A DNA stretch of 16,137 bases from Euryarchaeota archaeon UBA39 (GTDB lineage: Archaea; Thermoplasmatota; Poseidoniia; Poseidoniales; Thalassarchaeaceae): the NCBI GenBank assembly GCA_002503045.1, contig DAQW01000137.1, forward strand, positions 1-16,137, given 5' to 3'. The notes below the pieces were generated by a model. It made no database searches, was not told the DNA's origin, and worked only from the letters and a program-made list of their open reading frames with translations. Positions within the stretch are counted from its first letter, which is position 1. The number at the start of each line of letters is the position of its first letter. The translations under genes were made by a program, and so were the position numbers. Shown piece after piece: positions 6,026 through 13,457 of this stretch.

Positions 6026-9000
6026 TCATTCCGATGACCAAATAGCCCATGATTCGTCTGAATCTGGCTTTCGATAATAATTAATTCCACTACCCTCTGG
6101 CCACTCAAGCCATTCAAATCCATGCTCATCAGTTGTTCCACTAATATCGTCAGAAGGTGTTAATTCGATCATTGCAGGGTCCACCTCTGATTCTTCGGAT
6201 TCTTCAGATTCTTCGGATTCTTTCATTGATTTCTCGACTAATTCTTCTTCAAAAATTGATTTTTCATCTACTTCAAATGGTGAAATGAGATTTTGTTCTT
6301 CAGATTTTCTATAAATTACTGTACTTAATTGAATTAAGAAAATTGCAGCTAAAAGAGCAATGACTGCTATCTCAATTATTGGGAAAATAAATCCTGATTC
6401 ATCGCTAGTTTCCTCTAAATCACTTAATTGATTATCTGTTTCATTTTGTCCATTGGGAATATTGGTTTCATTAACATAAGTCATATTCTGGAATGTCTCA
6501 TTTTCAAAAATTGTTGATGTGTTATTTGCATATGTATTATTTGCATATGTATTATTCATGAATTCATTTTGTGTTTCATTTTGGTATGTATTGTTGATGA
6601 ATGTCTCATTTTCAAATGTATTATTGACATATGTATTGTTAACATACGTGTTGTTATTCACGACGGTAGAACCTCCACTATTTGTTGAACCATCAGGCAC
6701 TTGCCCTGGAGCACACCCATTGGAATTGGCCGATTCTTCCAATGGAGTTCTAGAACAACGATCATCTAAATCTCCAACTCCATCTCCATCATCATCCCAA
6801 TCTTCGTTCCAATCATGACACCCATCAGAATCGATATCTATTGAGGGATTTGTCTTCCATCCATCAATTCCTTTGGGGCAATTATCATCAACATCTGGAA
6901 TACCATCTGAATCATCATCAGTATCTTCATCTGAATCATGGCATCCGTCTCCATCGTAATCAGTCACAGAACCAGATCGCCAATCTACAGTACCATTAGG
7001 GCAGAAATCGTCCACATCAGGGAAGTCATCATTATCGTCATTATCGTCTTCTTCAACATCATGACAGCCGTCTCCATCATTATCTGATGATGGTGTCGAG
7101 GTCCACCCGGTCTTTCCTTTTTCACAATAGTCTTCGTCGTCATCTATTGAATCATTATCATCATCATCATCCTCTAATTCATCATGACAACCGTCTCCAT
7201 CAAGATCTGTTGAAGGCGAAGAAATCCAGCCTGTAATACCAAGTGGGCATGAATCAGGATTGTCATAAATTAAATCATTATCATCATCACTATCTTCTGT
7301 TGAATCTTTACAACCATCTCCATCATGATCTGTAAGATTAGATGATGTCCAATTCAAAGCACCATACAAACAAGAGTCGTCAGAGTCGAGTATGCTATCA
7401 TTGTCATCATCATCATCTTCGACTGTGTCTGAACAGCCGTCTCCATCATAATCAGTAAATGCTGATGATATCCAACCAAAAGATCCCATTGGGCAAGAAT
7501 CTAATTGGTCGGAAATTCCATCGCCATCATCATCTAAATCACAAATATCTCCAATTCCATCTGACTCATAATCTGCTTGAGGAGGGTTGTAAATACTCTG
7601 ACAATTATCTCGATTATTTGTAATTCCATCTGCATCTTGATCTGCACTCATTCTAGAAATAAATAGATCACTTCCATCTGAAGTTGTCAAAGAATCTAAT
7701 CCAAATTGCCGGGGTCCTCCGTTATCATACAATATTTCTCCAGCCACCTCAATAGAACCGTTTGTAGCAGGGACTACGGCTCTAACGTTAACTGGACCGG
7801 TGGGTTGTTGAGCCCATGACCAAGTACCTTGATCTGAAGCCATTGCAACAAATCCAGTTCCAGCATTAGAAAGAGTGGTTAAACCAACACTAATTACTCC
7901 TGTCTTTTGTCCTACTCCAACTATACTTCCATTGCCAACAAAACGGACATCATAGAGATAATCGTTGGAAGTTCCACCTAATGCGATAGACCAATCCCAT
8001 CCAACATTAGAATGATTCCACATTGCAAGATATCCGTCATATGCCCCACCAGAATTTACAGAACAACAGCCTGAAAATGAAACTGAATTTTGGAAATAAC
8101 CTCCAATTACAACATCTCCATTGGATCTCACATCCATTGATTGAACGTAATTACAATTATTTCCAGAAGTACAATCTGGCCTATCCCAAAGATGCATTGT
8201 ACCATTTTGATATAGGCGAACTAAAGCTCCTGCAGAACTACCGCTGATGGAATAACTAGTGCCCCCAGGGGTGGTATATCGATCGCTTCTAGTCCAAAAT
8301 ACAACGCCACCATCTGGATGGCCGGCTATTGCATCTAATGATGGAGAGTTGTGACCTCCATCAGTACGGAAAACATTATTCCAACCATTAGTAGTATTTC
8401 TTTGAGCAAAACAAATACGATTATCACTTCCAAAATTGTATGATTGGCCTACAATAGTAACAGTATAACGGCAAGTACCAGTAACCCAAAGATCGCCATT
8501 TCCATCTATTGCAGTTTCAAAATATGCTTCATAGCTTTTATCCCATCCTGAAATTTGATCAATAGATGCCCATGAACTAGATGTCGGATTCCAACTTAAA
8601 ACATAAAAATTCGAAGAAGTGCTTATTCTAGAATAACCTGGAACATCCAAGAATCCATTAGATTGTACCGTAATCCAAATCGTTCCGTTTGGAGCAACTG
8701 ACATTGAAAGTCCTTGTTGCTGACGGTCTGAATCCCATTCAGTTTGGAATGAAAAACGATCTAAATCGGTCCATGCTCCAGTTTCATTGAATATTGCTAA
8801 CCAGACATTTTCATCATTTGTCGCACCAGATGTTAAATTTCCAAATCGAAGACCTTGAGATTCTCCATGAATTAATACTGCAGTATGTGTAGAATTTATT
8901 CTCTCTAAATCAATCACCGTTTCTGTATTTGAAAATCCAATTTCTTCCTTTACATAATGTGTACTAGTTGGACCAGGGTATGATGTTGAATCGCTCCAAG

Positions 9001-10564
9001 AATGTACTCTCATTGAAGTATGTGGAGAATCAGACCAATGATCGTCTATTGAAGTGGTATCTGTTGATGTTTCTGTCTCACCAGTTCTAGCGAAATTCGA
9101 CCAAGCAGCAAATGCATAATCCGTTCCTGAAGAGGAATCGATAACATCAATATCAAATAAATTAGAATAACAAGAATAACGCTGATTTTGATATGAAATA
9201 AAACCGGTACTTGTAATTCCAACAAAAACTGCAGAGGAGCCTGAACAGCCAGTGTAAATATTATCTGAAGAGGAGCTGCCGTAAAACCTCACATTATTGT
9301 CGCCTTTATTATGAAAAGATAGGGCCAAATTTCCTGAAGATGATGGTTGTTCAGGCACTATTATTGAAGGAGCCCATTGTTGTCTATTGCTTTGATAATA
9401 GTTATTATTGTAGTTAGAGGTGCTTTTTATTGCCCATCCAATGGCTCCAACATTAGAAAATTTCACAACATAAATCATTTGATGATTATGCCCTGTTGTC
9501 ATTCGAATAGAGCCCCATGTAATTTCATGTGATCCAGAATTATTGTAGAACAATTCACCGGCAACAAAAATATTTCCTCCAGGGTCTATATCTACAGACC
9601 AGGCTCGATCATTTGCTGTTGCTATTGGTTTTCTTACCCATTCAACTCCAGTTGTGGCTATTCGCATAACCAAACTATCTGATCCCGTGCCTCCTCCATG
9701 GGTAATGGTGGTTTGATCTAGAACCAATGACGGTGATGAAAATTCACCAACCACAATTACACGATTGTTGTTATCTGTAGTACAATCGTGTGCTTCTTCT
9801 ACACCACTGTTTCCATAACGTCTTAGTTGATCCCAAACTCCAGAATTTGTAGACCATGATACAATTATATCATTATCAATTCCACTTCCATTGTGTGCTG
9901 TTCCATTTACAATCAATGAACTGCTATTCGTCCACCCACAATAAGCAATATTACCAGTAGATGTTTCTGCAACACCAGTTATATTATCAAATCCAGATGA
10001 ACCTAACGAATTCCCCCATAGAAAAGACCCTGTTAGACCATTTACTTTCAATGAAAAACCATCTCTATCTCCTTGATTAACCAAAGAATTGGAATTTACA
10101 TTAATCGAAGAAGAACTGAATGAACCTACCAAAATCAAATCACCATTAGAATCTACAATCATATCCTCCAGATATTCATCTGATTCGCCACCAAATGTTT
10201 GCAACCATGACCAATAACCGTTACCTGAATTGTATGTATAATGGCCGATGAAAACATCTAGACCGCCGTGATTTAGCACTTGAATTGAATTCGTTGTCAT
10301 TGTTCCAGATTGAAGATTTAGTGAGCCGCCTCTATAAATCCCTGCAGCAAAGAAAGATCCGTTTGATTGCCCTTCTACTTCCTTAACCCATGTATATCCG
10401 GCATCTTTGTCTTTGTTTACCCATTCCCAACCTAATGGATTTGCAGCTGCAACACTATGCTCTGGAGAGGGGGTTTCAGAAAGTGGTTCGGGTTTTTGAT
10501 CGATTACAATACCCAATAATAATGGCATCAAAAATAATCCAACTAAGGCTAATGCCGTCCTCAT
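6026..10564 (-). CDS. Giant membrane-anchored surface protein: propeller repeats, TSP3 rod, sequon stalk
   Basis: This 1512-residue protein starts with a short signal or anchor helix (3-20). Residues about 45-960 carry repeated units such as SDEYLEDMIVDSNGDLILVG, typical of SBBP-type beta-propeller repeats. Residues 975-1024 hold two irregular TSP3 units (DQDADGITNNRDNC, DLDDDGDGISDQ). Residues 1025-1270 hold six 41-residue TSP3 repeats, each with DGDGC or DSDGC and a terminal Cys, expected to bind calcium and form disulfides. Residues 1303-1376 are a Asn/Thr stalk with 13 N-x-T sequons. One membrane helix follows (about 1391-1418). The cytoplasmic tail is acidic, with an EES run at 1451-1460, and ends in a Trp/Tyr-rich motif (1482-1509). 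Topology is therefore outside-to-inside with a C-terminal anchor. It probably serves adhesion, particle attachment or cell-surface structure; no enzyme motif is seen. The start ATG lies 48 bp after the upstream ATPase gene, with no clear Shine-Dalgarno. It shares the transcription unit with the ATPase and chaperonin. Confidence 0.9.
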   Translation of the reverse strand: MRTALALVGLFLMPLLLGIVIDQKPEPLSETPSPEHSVAAANPLGWEWVNKDKDAGYTWVKEVEGQSNGSFFAAGIYRGGSLNLQSGTMTTNSIQVLNHGGLDVFIGHYTYNSGNGYWSWLQTFGGESDEYLEDMIVDSNGDLILVGSFSSSSINVNSNSLVNQGDRDGFSLKVNGLTGSFLWGNSLGSSGFDNITGVAETSTGNIAYCGWTNSSSLIVNGTAHNGSGIDNDIIVSWSTNSGVWDQLRRYGNSGVEEAHDCTTDNNNRVIVVGEFSSPSLVLDQTTITHGGGTGSDSLVMRIATTGVEWVRKPIATANDRAWSVDIDPGGNIFVAGELFYNNSGSHEITWGSIRMTTGHNHQMIYVVKFSNVGAIGWAIKSTSNYNNNYYQSNRQQWAPSIIVPEQPSSSGNLALSFHNKGDNNVRFYGSSSSDNIYTGCSGSSAVFVGITSTGFISYQNQRYSCYSNLFDIDVIDSSSGTDYAFAAWSNFARTGETETSTDTTSIDDHWSDSPHTSMRVHSWSDSTSYPGPTSTHYVKEEIGFSNTETVIDLERINSTHTAVLIHGESQGLRFGNLTSGATNDENVWLAIFNETGAWTDLDRFSFQTEWDSDRQQQGLSMSVAPNGTIWITVQSNGFLDVPGYSRISTSSNFYVLSWNPTSSSWASIDQISGWDKSYEAYFETAIDGNGDLWVTGTCRYTVTIVGQSYNFGSDNRICFAQRNTTNGWNNVFRTDGGHNSPSLDAIAGHPDGGVVFWTRSDRYTTPGGTSYSISGSSAGALVRLYQNGTMHLWDRPDCTSGNNCNYVQSMDVRSNGDVVIGGYFQNSVSFSGCCSVNSGGAYDGYLAMWNHSNVGWDWSIALGGTSNDYLYDVRFVGNGSIVGVGQKTGVISVGLTTLSNAGTGFVAMASDQGTWSWAQQPTGPVNVRAVVPATNGSIEVAGEILYDNGGPRQFGLDSLTTSDGSDLFISRMSADQDADGITNNRDNCQSIYNPPQADYESDGIGDICDLDDDGDGISDQLDSCPMGSFGWISSAFTDYDGDGCSDTVEDDDDDNDSILDSDDSCLYGALNWTSSNLTDHDGDGCKDSTEDSDDDNDLIYDNPDSCPLGITGWISSPSTDLDGDGCHDELEDDDDDNDSIDDDEDYCEKGKTGWTSTPSSDNDGDGCHDVEEDDNDDNDDFPDVDDFCPNGTVDWRSGSVTDYDGDGCHDSDEDTDDDSDGIPDVDDNCPKGIDGWKTNPSIDIDSDGCHDWNEDWDDDGDGVGDLDDRCSRTPLEESANSNGCAPGQVPDGSTNSGGSTVVNNNTYVNNTYVNNTFENETFINNTYQNETQNEFMNNTYANNTYANNTSTIFENETFQNMTYVNETNIPNGQNETDNQLSDLEETSDESGFIFPIIEIAVIALLAAIFLIQLSTVIYRKSEEQNLISPFEVDEKSIFEEELVEKSMKESEESEESEESEVDPAMIELTPSDDISGTTDEHGFEWLEWPEGSGINYYRKPDSDESWAIWSSE
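6185..6226 (-). repeat. 9-bp tandem repeat coding for EES units
   Basis: On the plus strand, variants of TTCTTCGGA and TTCTTCAGA follow each other about four times. They encode the Glu-Glu-Ser run in the cytoplasmic tail of the surface protein. The array is short, in frame and imperfect. Confidence 0.7.
6438..6667 (-). repeat. Degenerate 15-bp repeats coding for the N-x-T sequon stalk
   Basis: Repeats of about 15 bp encode five-residue units of the type NNTYV, NNTYA or NETFx at residues about 1300-1376. The clearest adjacent copies are GCATATGTATTATTT at 6528-6542 and GCATATGTATTATTC at 6543-6557 (plus-strand reading). The units are broken twice by longer spacers, which gives thirteen sequons in 73 residues. 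A 15-bp unit keeps the frame, so copy number could vary without breaking the protein. Confidence 0.75.
6755..7492 (-). repeat. Six tandem 123-bp units coding for 41-residue TSP3 repeats
   Basis: Six units of exactly 41 codons follow each other without a gap (residues 1025-1270 of the surface protein). Each has a GW or NW/DW at positions 6-7, an Asp-rich loop ending in DGDGC (DSDGC in the last) at 16-20, an ED...DDDxD loop at about 25-32 and a closing Cys at 41. DNA copies are diverged at synonymous and variable sites, so the expansion is not recent. The constant length, with only substitutions between units, implies a regular rod with two cysteines per unit. Confidence 0.9.
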
Positions 10565-10612
10565 TGAATATTCATGTAACTACTCAGTCTTGAATTAATC
10601 GCCGCGATTTTT

Positions 10613-12043
10613 TCATCTTCTGCGTCTTCTTCCCTTTCCTTTGCCTTTTTTCGATCTGTTTGAACTTCCACTTGATTCCCAAGAACGTAATGCAGTTGAT
10701 GGATCAAATCCATGGTCACGAAGATGATTTTGTTGGTCTAAAGTTCGACGAACTGAATGAGATAATTCTTTGTATCCTTTTACTTTAAGTCGTACTCCTC
10801 CAACTTCTTTTTCTAATGCACGAATTGAGTCGCCGCCTGATCCAACGATTGCTCCAATTGCTGCTTCATCAACATAAATGTCTGCTGAAGAGTCACCGGT
10901 AAAAATTACATGATGGACTAGAACTCCTGTGAAGGACCTTGCTAGTCGTTTCATTTCCTCTGCTGCCAATTGACGAATTGGGCTTGATTGTGTTGGATCA
11001 TCTGACCCTGAAACCGGAACCACTGCTATTTCTGAACCAAAAGCAAACATCTCATGTGTCAATTCTCCAGAAGGGAATTTACGAATTTCGATTACTGGTC
11101 TGGACAATTCAGAATCCATTCCAGAAGGTGCTCGAACAACCATTTGTAATTCTAGAACTTGATGTACCTTGCCTTTCTCTATATGGATTACTGTATCCAA
11201 TACTTGTGAAATTAAGCCAAGTTCAACCTTTCCAACCAATCTTTGAATTGCTTCAAGGCCACTGTTCGCGTGTGTTACCCCTAGTAATCCAACTCCAGCC
11301 AATCGAACATCAGAAAAAATTCGGAAATCATTCGCCCTTCTTACTTCATCATAGATTACAAAATCTGGGCGGACGAGGAAAATGATTTCAGCAGTCTTCT
11401 CTAAATCTCCTTCCAAAGGGGCATACTGAGTTATTCTTTGCGCCACTTGCAAATCTCGCGGAGCTTCCATAGTCTTAACCATCGCACCAATTTCAAGATC
11501 TAAATGATCTGCAATTGCTGTTGCAAATGTACTCTTTCCAGAACCAGGTTTTCCTACAACAAAGACACCTCGATGATGATCAGAAAGTCTGGCTATCAAA
11601 TCTTGATTGAGATCATAATCTTCCAAACTAAGACGGGCTACTGGTCTGACAACCGTAATTTCCCAAGCATCAGAAAATGGGGGTGATGCGCAAGTTACTC
11701 TTAAATCACCGATTTGGAGAATTGTGCAACCTATTCTTTCAATTTCTACAAAACAATCAGATCTTGTTTGATTTTCACTTACAATTTCTTTCAAATCGGA
11801 AGCCAAAGATTCGACCTGCCCTTTACTCCAAGGGTCTTCTTCCATCTCGATTAATCGAATTTCGCTAATGTGTCCGCATTTTACTCTTGGAGGACAATCT
11901 GCCTTGAGGAAAACAGTACTAGTCGTTTCATCAGAAAGCAATAATTCAAGCTCATCTGGTAATAATGGGTGGTCACCAAAGGATGCCATGAAGATGTTGG
12001 GACGTTGGGGGTGCTTCAATCCGACGTAAGTAATATTGTTCAA
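10613..12043 (-). CDS. PINA-like PilT-type ATPase with KH domain, lacking the PIN domain
   Basis: The protein matches the archaeal PINA ATPase from its middle N-terminal region onward. It has STVFLKADCPPRVK (42-55), PPFSDAWEITVVRPVA (121-136), LSLEDYDL, Walker A GKPGSGKST (164-172), KTMEAPRDLQV and ITQYAPLEGDLEKTAEI. These are followed by Walker B FVIYDE (228-233) and the His-box-like GVTHANSGLEAI. A KH-like domain with GSGG (401-404) follows at about 383-425. The tail is basic and low-complexity (KKGKGKGRRRRR). PINA is a hexameric ATPase/helicase implicated in Holliday-junction and repair work. The usual N-terminal PIN nuclease domain of more than 100 residues is absent; only about 40 residues precede the conserved block. 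The frame opens at TTG 12043, overlapping the upstream stop as TTGA. The first ATG is at 11989 (458 aa). Either start leaves no room for a PIN domain. The positive C-terminus suggests nucleic-acid or ribosome contact. Confidence 0.9.
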   Translation of the reverse strand: MNNITYVGLKHPQRPNIFMASFGDHPLLPDELELLLSDETTSTVFLKADCPPRVKCGHISEIRLIEMEEDPWSKGQVESLASDLKEIVSENQTRSDCFVEIERIGCTILQIGDLRVTCASPPFSDAWEITVVRPVARLSLEDYDLNQDLIARLSDHHRGVFVVGKPGSGKSTFATAIADHLDLEIGAMVKTMEAPRDLQVAQRITQYAPLEGDLEKTAEIIFLVRPDFVIYDEVRRANDFRIFSDVRLAGVGLLGVTHANSGLEAIQRLVGKVELGLISQVLDTVIHIEKGKVHQVLELQMVVRAPSGMDSELSRPVIEIRKFPSGELTHEMFAFGSEIAVVPVSGSDDPTQSSPIRQLAAEEMKRLARSFTGVLVHHVIFTGDSSADIYVDEAAIGAIVGSGGDSIRALEKEVGGVRLKVKGYKELSHSVRRTLDQQNHLRDHGFDPSTALRSWESSGSSNRSKKGKGKGRRRRR

Positions 12044-12393
12044 ACATTAGTTGGAGTAAGGATGTCGAAAGTCCATTTCCATAACAATGTAGATGTTGCT
12101 GCAGTGATTATAGCACCAGATATTGGGAACGAAAAGGCAATAAAAATCTGATATTGGATGATGAATGCAATACCATATCCAATAAAATTTGTAATTGTAG
12201 CAGAAGAAATTTCAAAATTTTTCGTTAATACGGTGGTTTTCCTCATAGATTGAATTAGAATAGCCATGATACCTAATATGATTAGATGACCAAAAATCCA
12301 TCCAACAGTTGAGCCGAAGGCCAGATCTAATTGGGTGCTGAAATCGCCAAGTAGGGGCGTTGCGAGGTCAACTGTTGCCATAACCCGACCCAC
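12040..12393 (-). CDS. Small membrane protein, unknown function
   Basis: This 117-residue protein has about three membrane helices: roughly 28-48 (VGWIFGHLIILGIMAILI), 66-88 (TNFIGYGIAFIIQYQIFIAF) and 92-108. A short basic loop (SMRKTTVLTK) follows the first. The listed start is a GTG; an ATG at 12381 (four codons in) is equally plausible. No family is recognised and no active-site motif is seen. It is the first gene of the long minus-strand run, behind a good TATA-like element. Its TGA stop overlaps the TTG start codon of the ATPase gene (TTGA), which suggests coupled translation and perhaps a role at the membrane together with the ATPase. That link is inferred only from position. Confidence 0.65.
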   Translation of the reverse strand: MGRVMATVDLATPLLGDFSTQLDLAFGSTVGWIFGHLIILGIMAILIQSMRKTTVLTKNFEISSATITNFIGYGIAFIIQYQIFIAFSFPISGAIITAATSTLLWKWTFDILTPTNV

Positions 12394-12428
12394 TTACTAG
12401 AGATTCTTGAAGACTCGCATTAAATGAT

Positions 12429-12437
12429 GATATAAAC
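12429..12437 (-). promoter_or_regulatory. Candidate TATA box for the minus-strand operon
   Basis: Read on the minus strand this is GTTTATATC, close to the archaeal TTTATATA consensus. It lies about 36-56 bp before the possible starts (GTG 12393, ATG 12381) of the first gene of the run. Transcription would then begin near 12405, leaving a short leader. Motif and position are the only evidence. Confidence 0.45.
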
Positions 12438-12444
12438 TACAAGA

Positions 12445-12452
12445 AATTATAC
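12445..12452 (+). promoter_or_regulatory. Candidate TATA box for the BASS transporter gene
   Basis: AATTATAC is centred about 27 bp before the ATG at 12476, the spacing expected for an archaeal TATA box driving a leaderless transcript. No Shine-Dalgarno sequence precedes that ATG, which fits leaderless translation. It lies back to back with the divergent TATA element at 12429-12437. Confidence 0.4.
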
Positions 12453-12475
12453 GCTTACGATTCTTTAAAATAAGT

Positions 12476-13453
12476 ATGAGACAAGGTTTGGTAGTCATCT
12501 CGGTTTTAGTAGGATTGTTATTGATTTCATCGCCTGTACAAGCACAAGACCTTGTTGAAGAAGAAGGGAATGTGATAATTGATGTTGTCTTACCATTAGC
12601 ACTAGCATTCATCATGTTCTCATTAGGATTAGGGCTCACTCGAGAAGACTTTTTCTTAGTTTTTAATGAGCCTAAAGCATTTGGAATTGGAGTTTTCAAC
12701 CAAATGATTGTGCTTCCAATAATTGGATTTAGTGTTGTGACTTTATTTGGACTAGAAGGCGAATTAGCAGTTGGTTTGATGATTTTAGCATGCTGTCCAG
12801 GGGGAGTTACCTCAAATATTCTAACTAAATTAGCAAAGGGAGATACTGCTCTTTCAATATCGTATACTGCAGTAATTTCTGTAATTTCAGTTTTCTCTTT
12901 ACCACTAATTGTTGGCCTCTCAATGAGTTACTTCATGGGTGAAGTTGCGCCCGACATTGATATTCTGGGTCTTGGAATAACTATGTTTTTACTAACAACA
13001 TTGCCTGTTTTAATCGGTATGACGATTAAACATCAAGCCACAGACATGGCTAAATCAATGGAAAGAGGAGTGAATGCTTTTGCAACAATTCTGTTTGTAA
13101 TTATCGTCATCGCTGCAATAGCTAGCGAATGGGATACATTGATTGAAAATATTGGAACATTGGGGCCATCAGTAATCATGTTGAATGTGCTGATGTTAGG
13201 GATAGGATATCAGAGTGCTAAATTTTTCAATATTGAAGCCGCAAAAGCAACTACCGTTTCGATAGAAAGTGGAATTCAGAATGCTACTGTAGGGATTACG
13301 ATTGGCGGTTTAATATTAGCTTCTCCAGATGGTGGTCTTTCTACTCTTAGTCTACCTTCTGGAGTATATGGGGTTTTGATGTATCTCATTATTTCTCCTT
13401 TTATTTATTGGAGAATATCTAACACAAATATCTCGGAAAATGAAGTTGAATGA
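12476..13453 (+). CDS. BASS-family (bile acid:Na+ symporter) transporter
   Basis: Members of the BASS family are sodium-coupled carriers of organic anions such as bile acids, pantothenate or keto acids; the substrate here cannot be told. The protein (325 aa) has nine or ten hydrophobic segments. Family signatures are present: PLALAFIMFSLGLGLTREDF (about 40-59), LMILACCPGGVTSNILTKLAKGD (about 101-123, with the helix-breaking GGVTSN) and VSIESGIQNATVGITI (about 261-276), whose E-x-G-x-Q-N block belongs to the Na+/substrate site. An unusual addition is the N-terminal 23-residue segment with a VQAQ end, which resembles a cleavable signal peptide before the first family helix. Bacterial BASS proteins often lack one. 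The start ATG has no Shine-Dalgarno, but a TATA-like element lies at leaderless spacing. Its stop is 4 bp from that of the convergent EamA gene. Confidence 0.9.
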   Translation: MRQGLVVISVLVGLLLISSPVQAQDLVEEEGNVIIDVVLPLALAFIMFSLGLGLTREDFFLVFNEPKAFGIGVFNQMIVLPIIGFSVVTLFGLEGELAVGLMILACCPGGVTSNILTKLAKGDTALSISYTAVISVISVFSLPLIVGLSMSYFMGEVAPDIDILGLGITMFLLTTLPVLIGMTIKHQATDMAKSMERGVNAFATILFVIIVIAAIASEWDTLIENIGTLGPSVIMLNVLMLGIGYQSAKFFNIEAAKATTVSIESGIQNATVGITIGGLILASPDGGLSTLSLPSGVYGVLMYLIISPFIYWRISNTNISENEVE

Positions 13454-13457
13454 TCAA

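Noticed and set aside
6519..6818. 99-residue plus-strand frame with repeated FAYVLF/LTYVLL units
   Set aside because: It is the antisense reading of the sequon-coding repeats; the repeats are explained by the surface protein frame.
10597..10609. Inverted repeat AATCGC-C-GCGATT followed by T residues, between the ATPase and surface protein genes
   Set aside because: On the plus strand it resembles a terminator, but both flanking genes are on the minus strand, and only a 4-bp stem could form around a real loop. Probably chance.
10939..11385. 148-residue plus-strand frame opposite the ATPase gene
   Set aside because: The opposite strand carries intact Walker and KH motifs; this frame has no recognisable domain and is Leu/Gln-rich, as expected for antisense of such codons.
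12397..12699. 100-residue minus-strand frame opposite the BASS gene start
   Set aside because: It is low-complexity (Lys/Asn/Thr-rich), covers the divergent promoter region and lies antisense to a clear signal peptide and family helix; a shadow frame.
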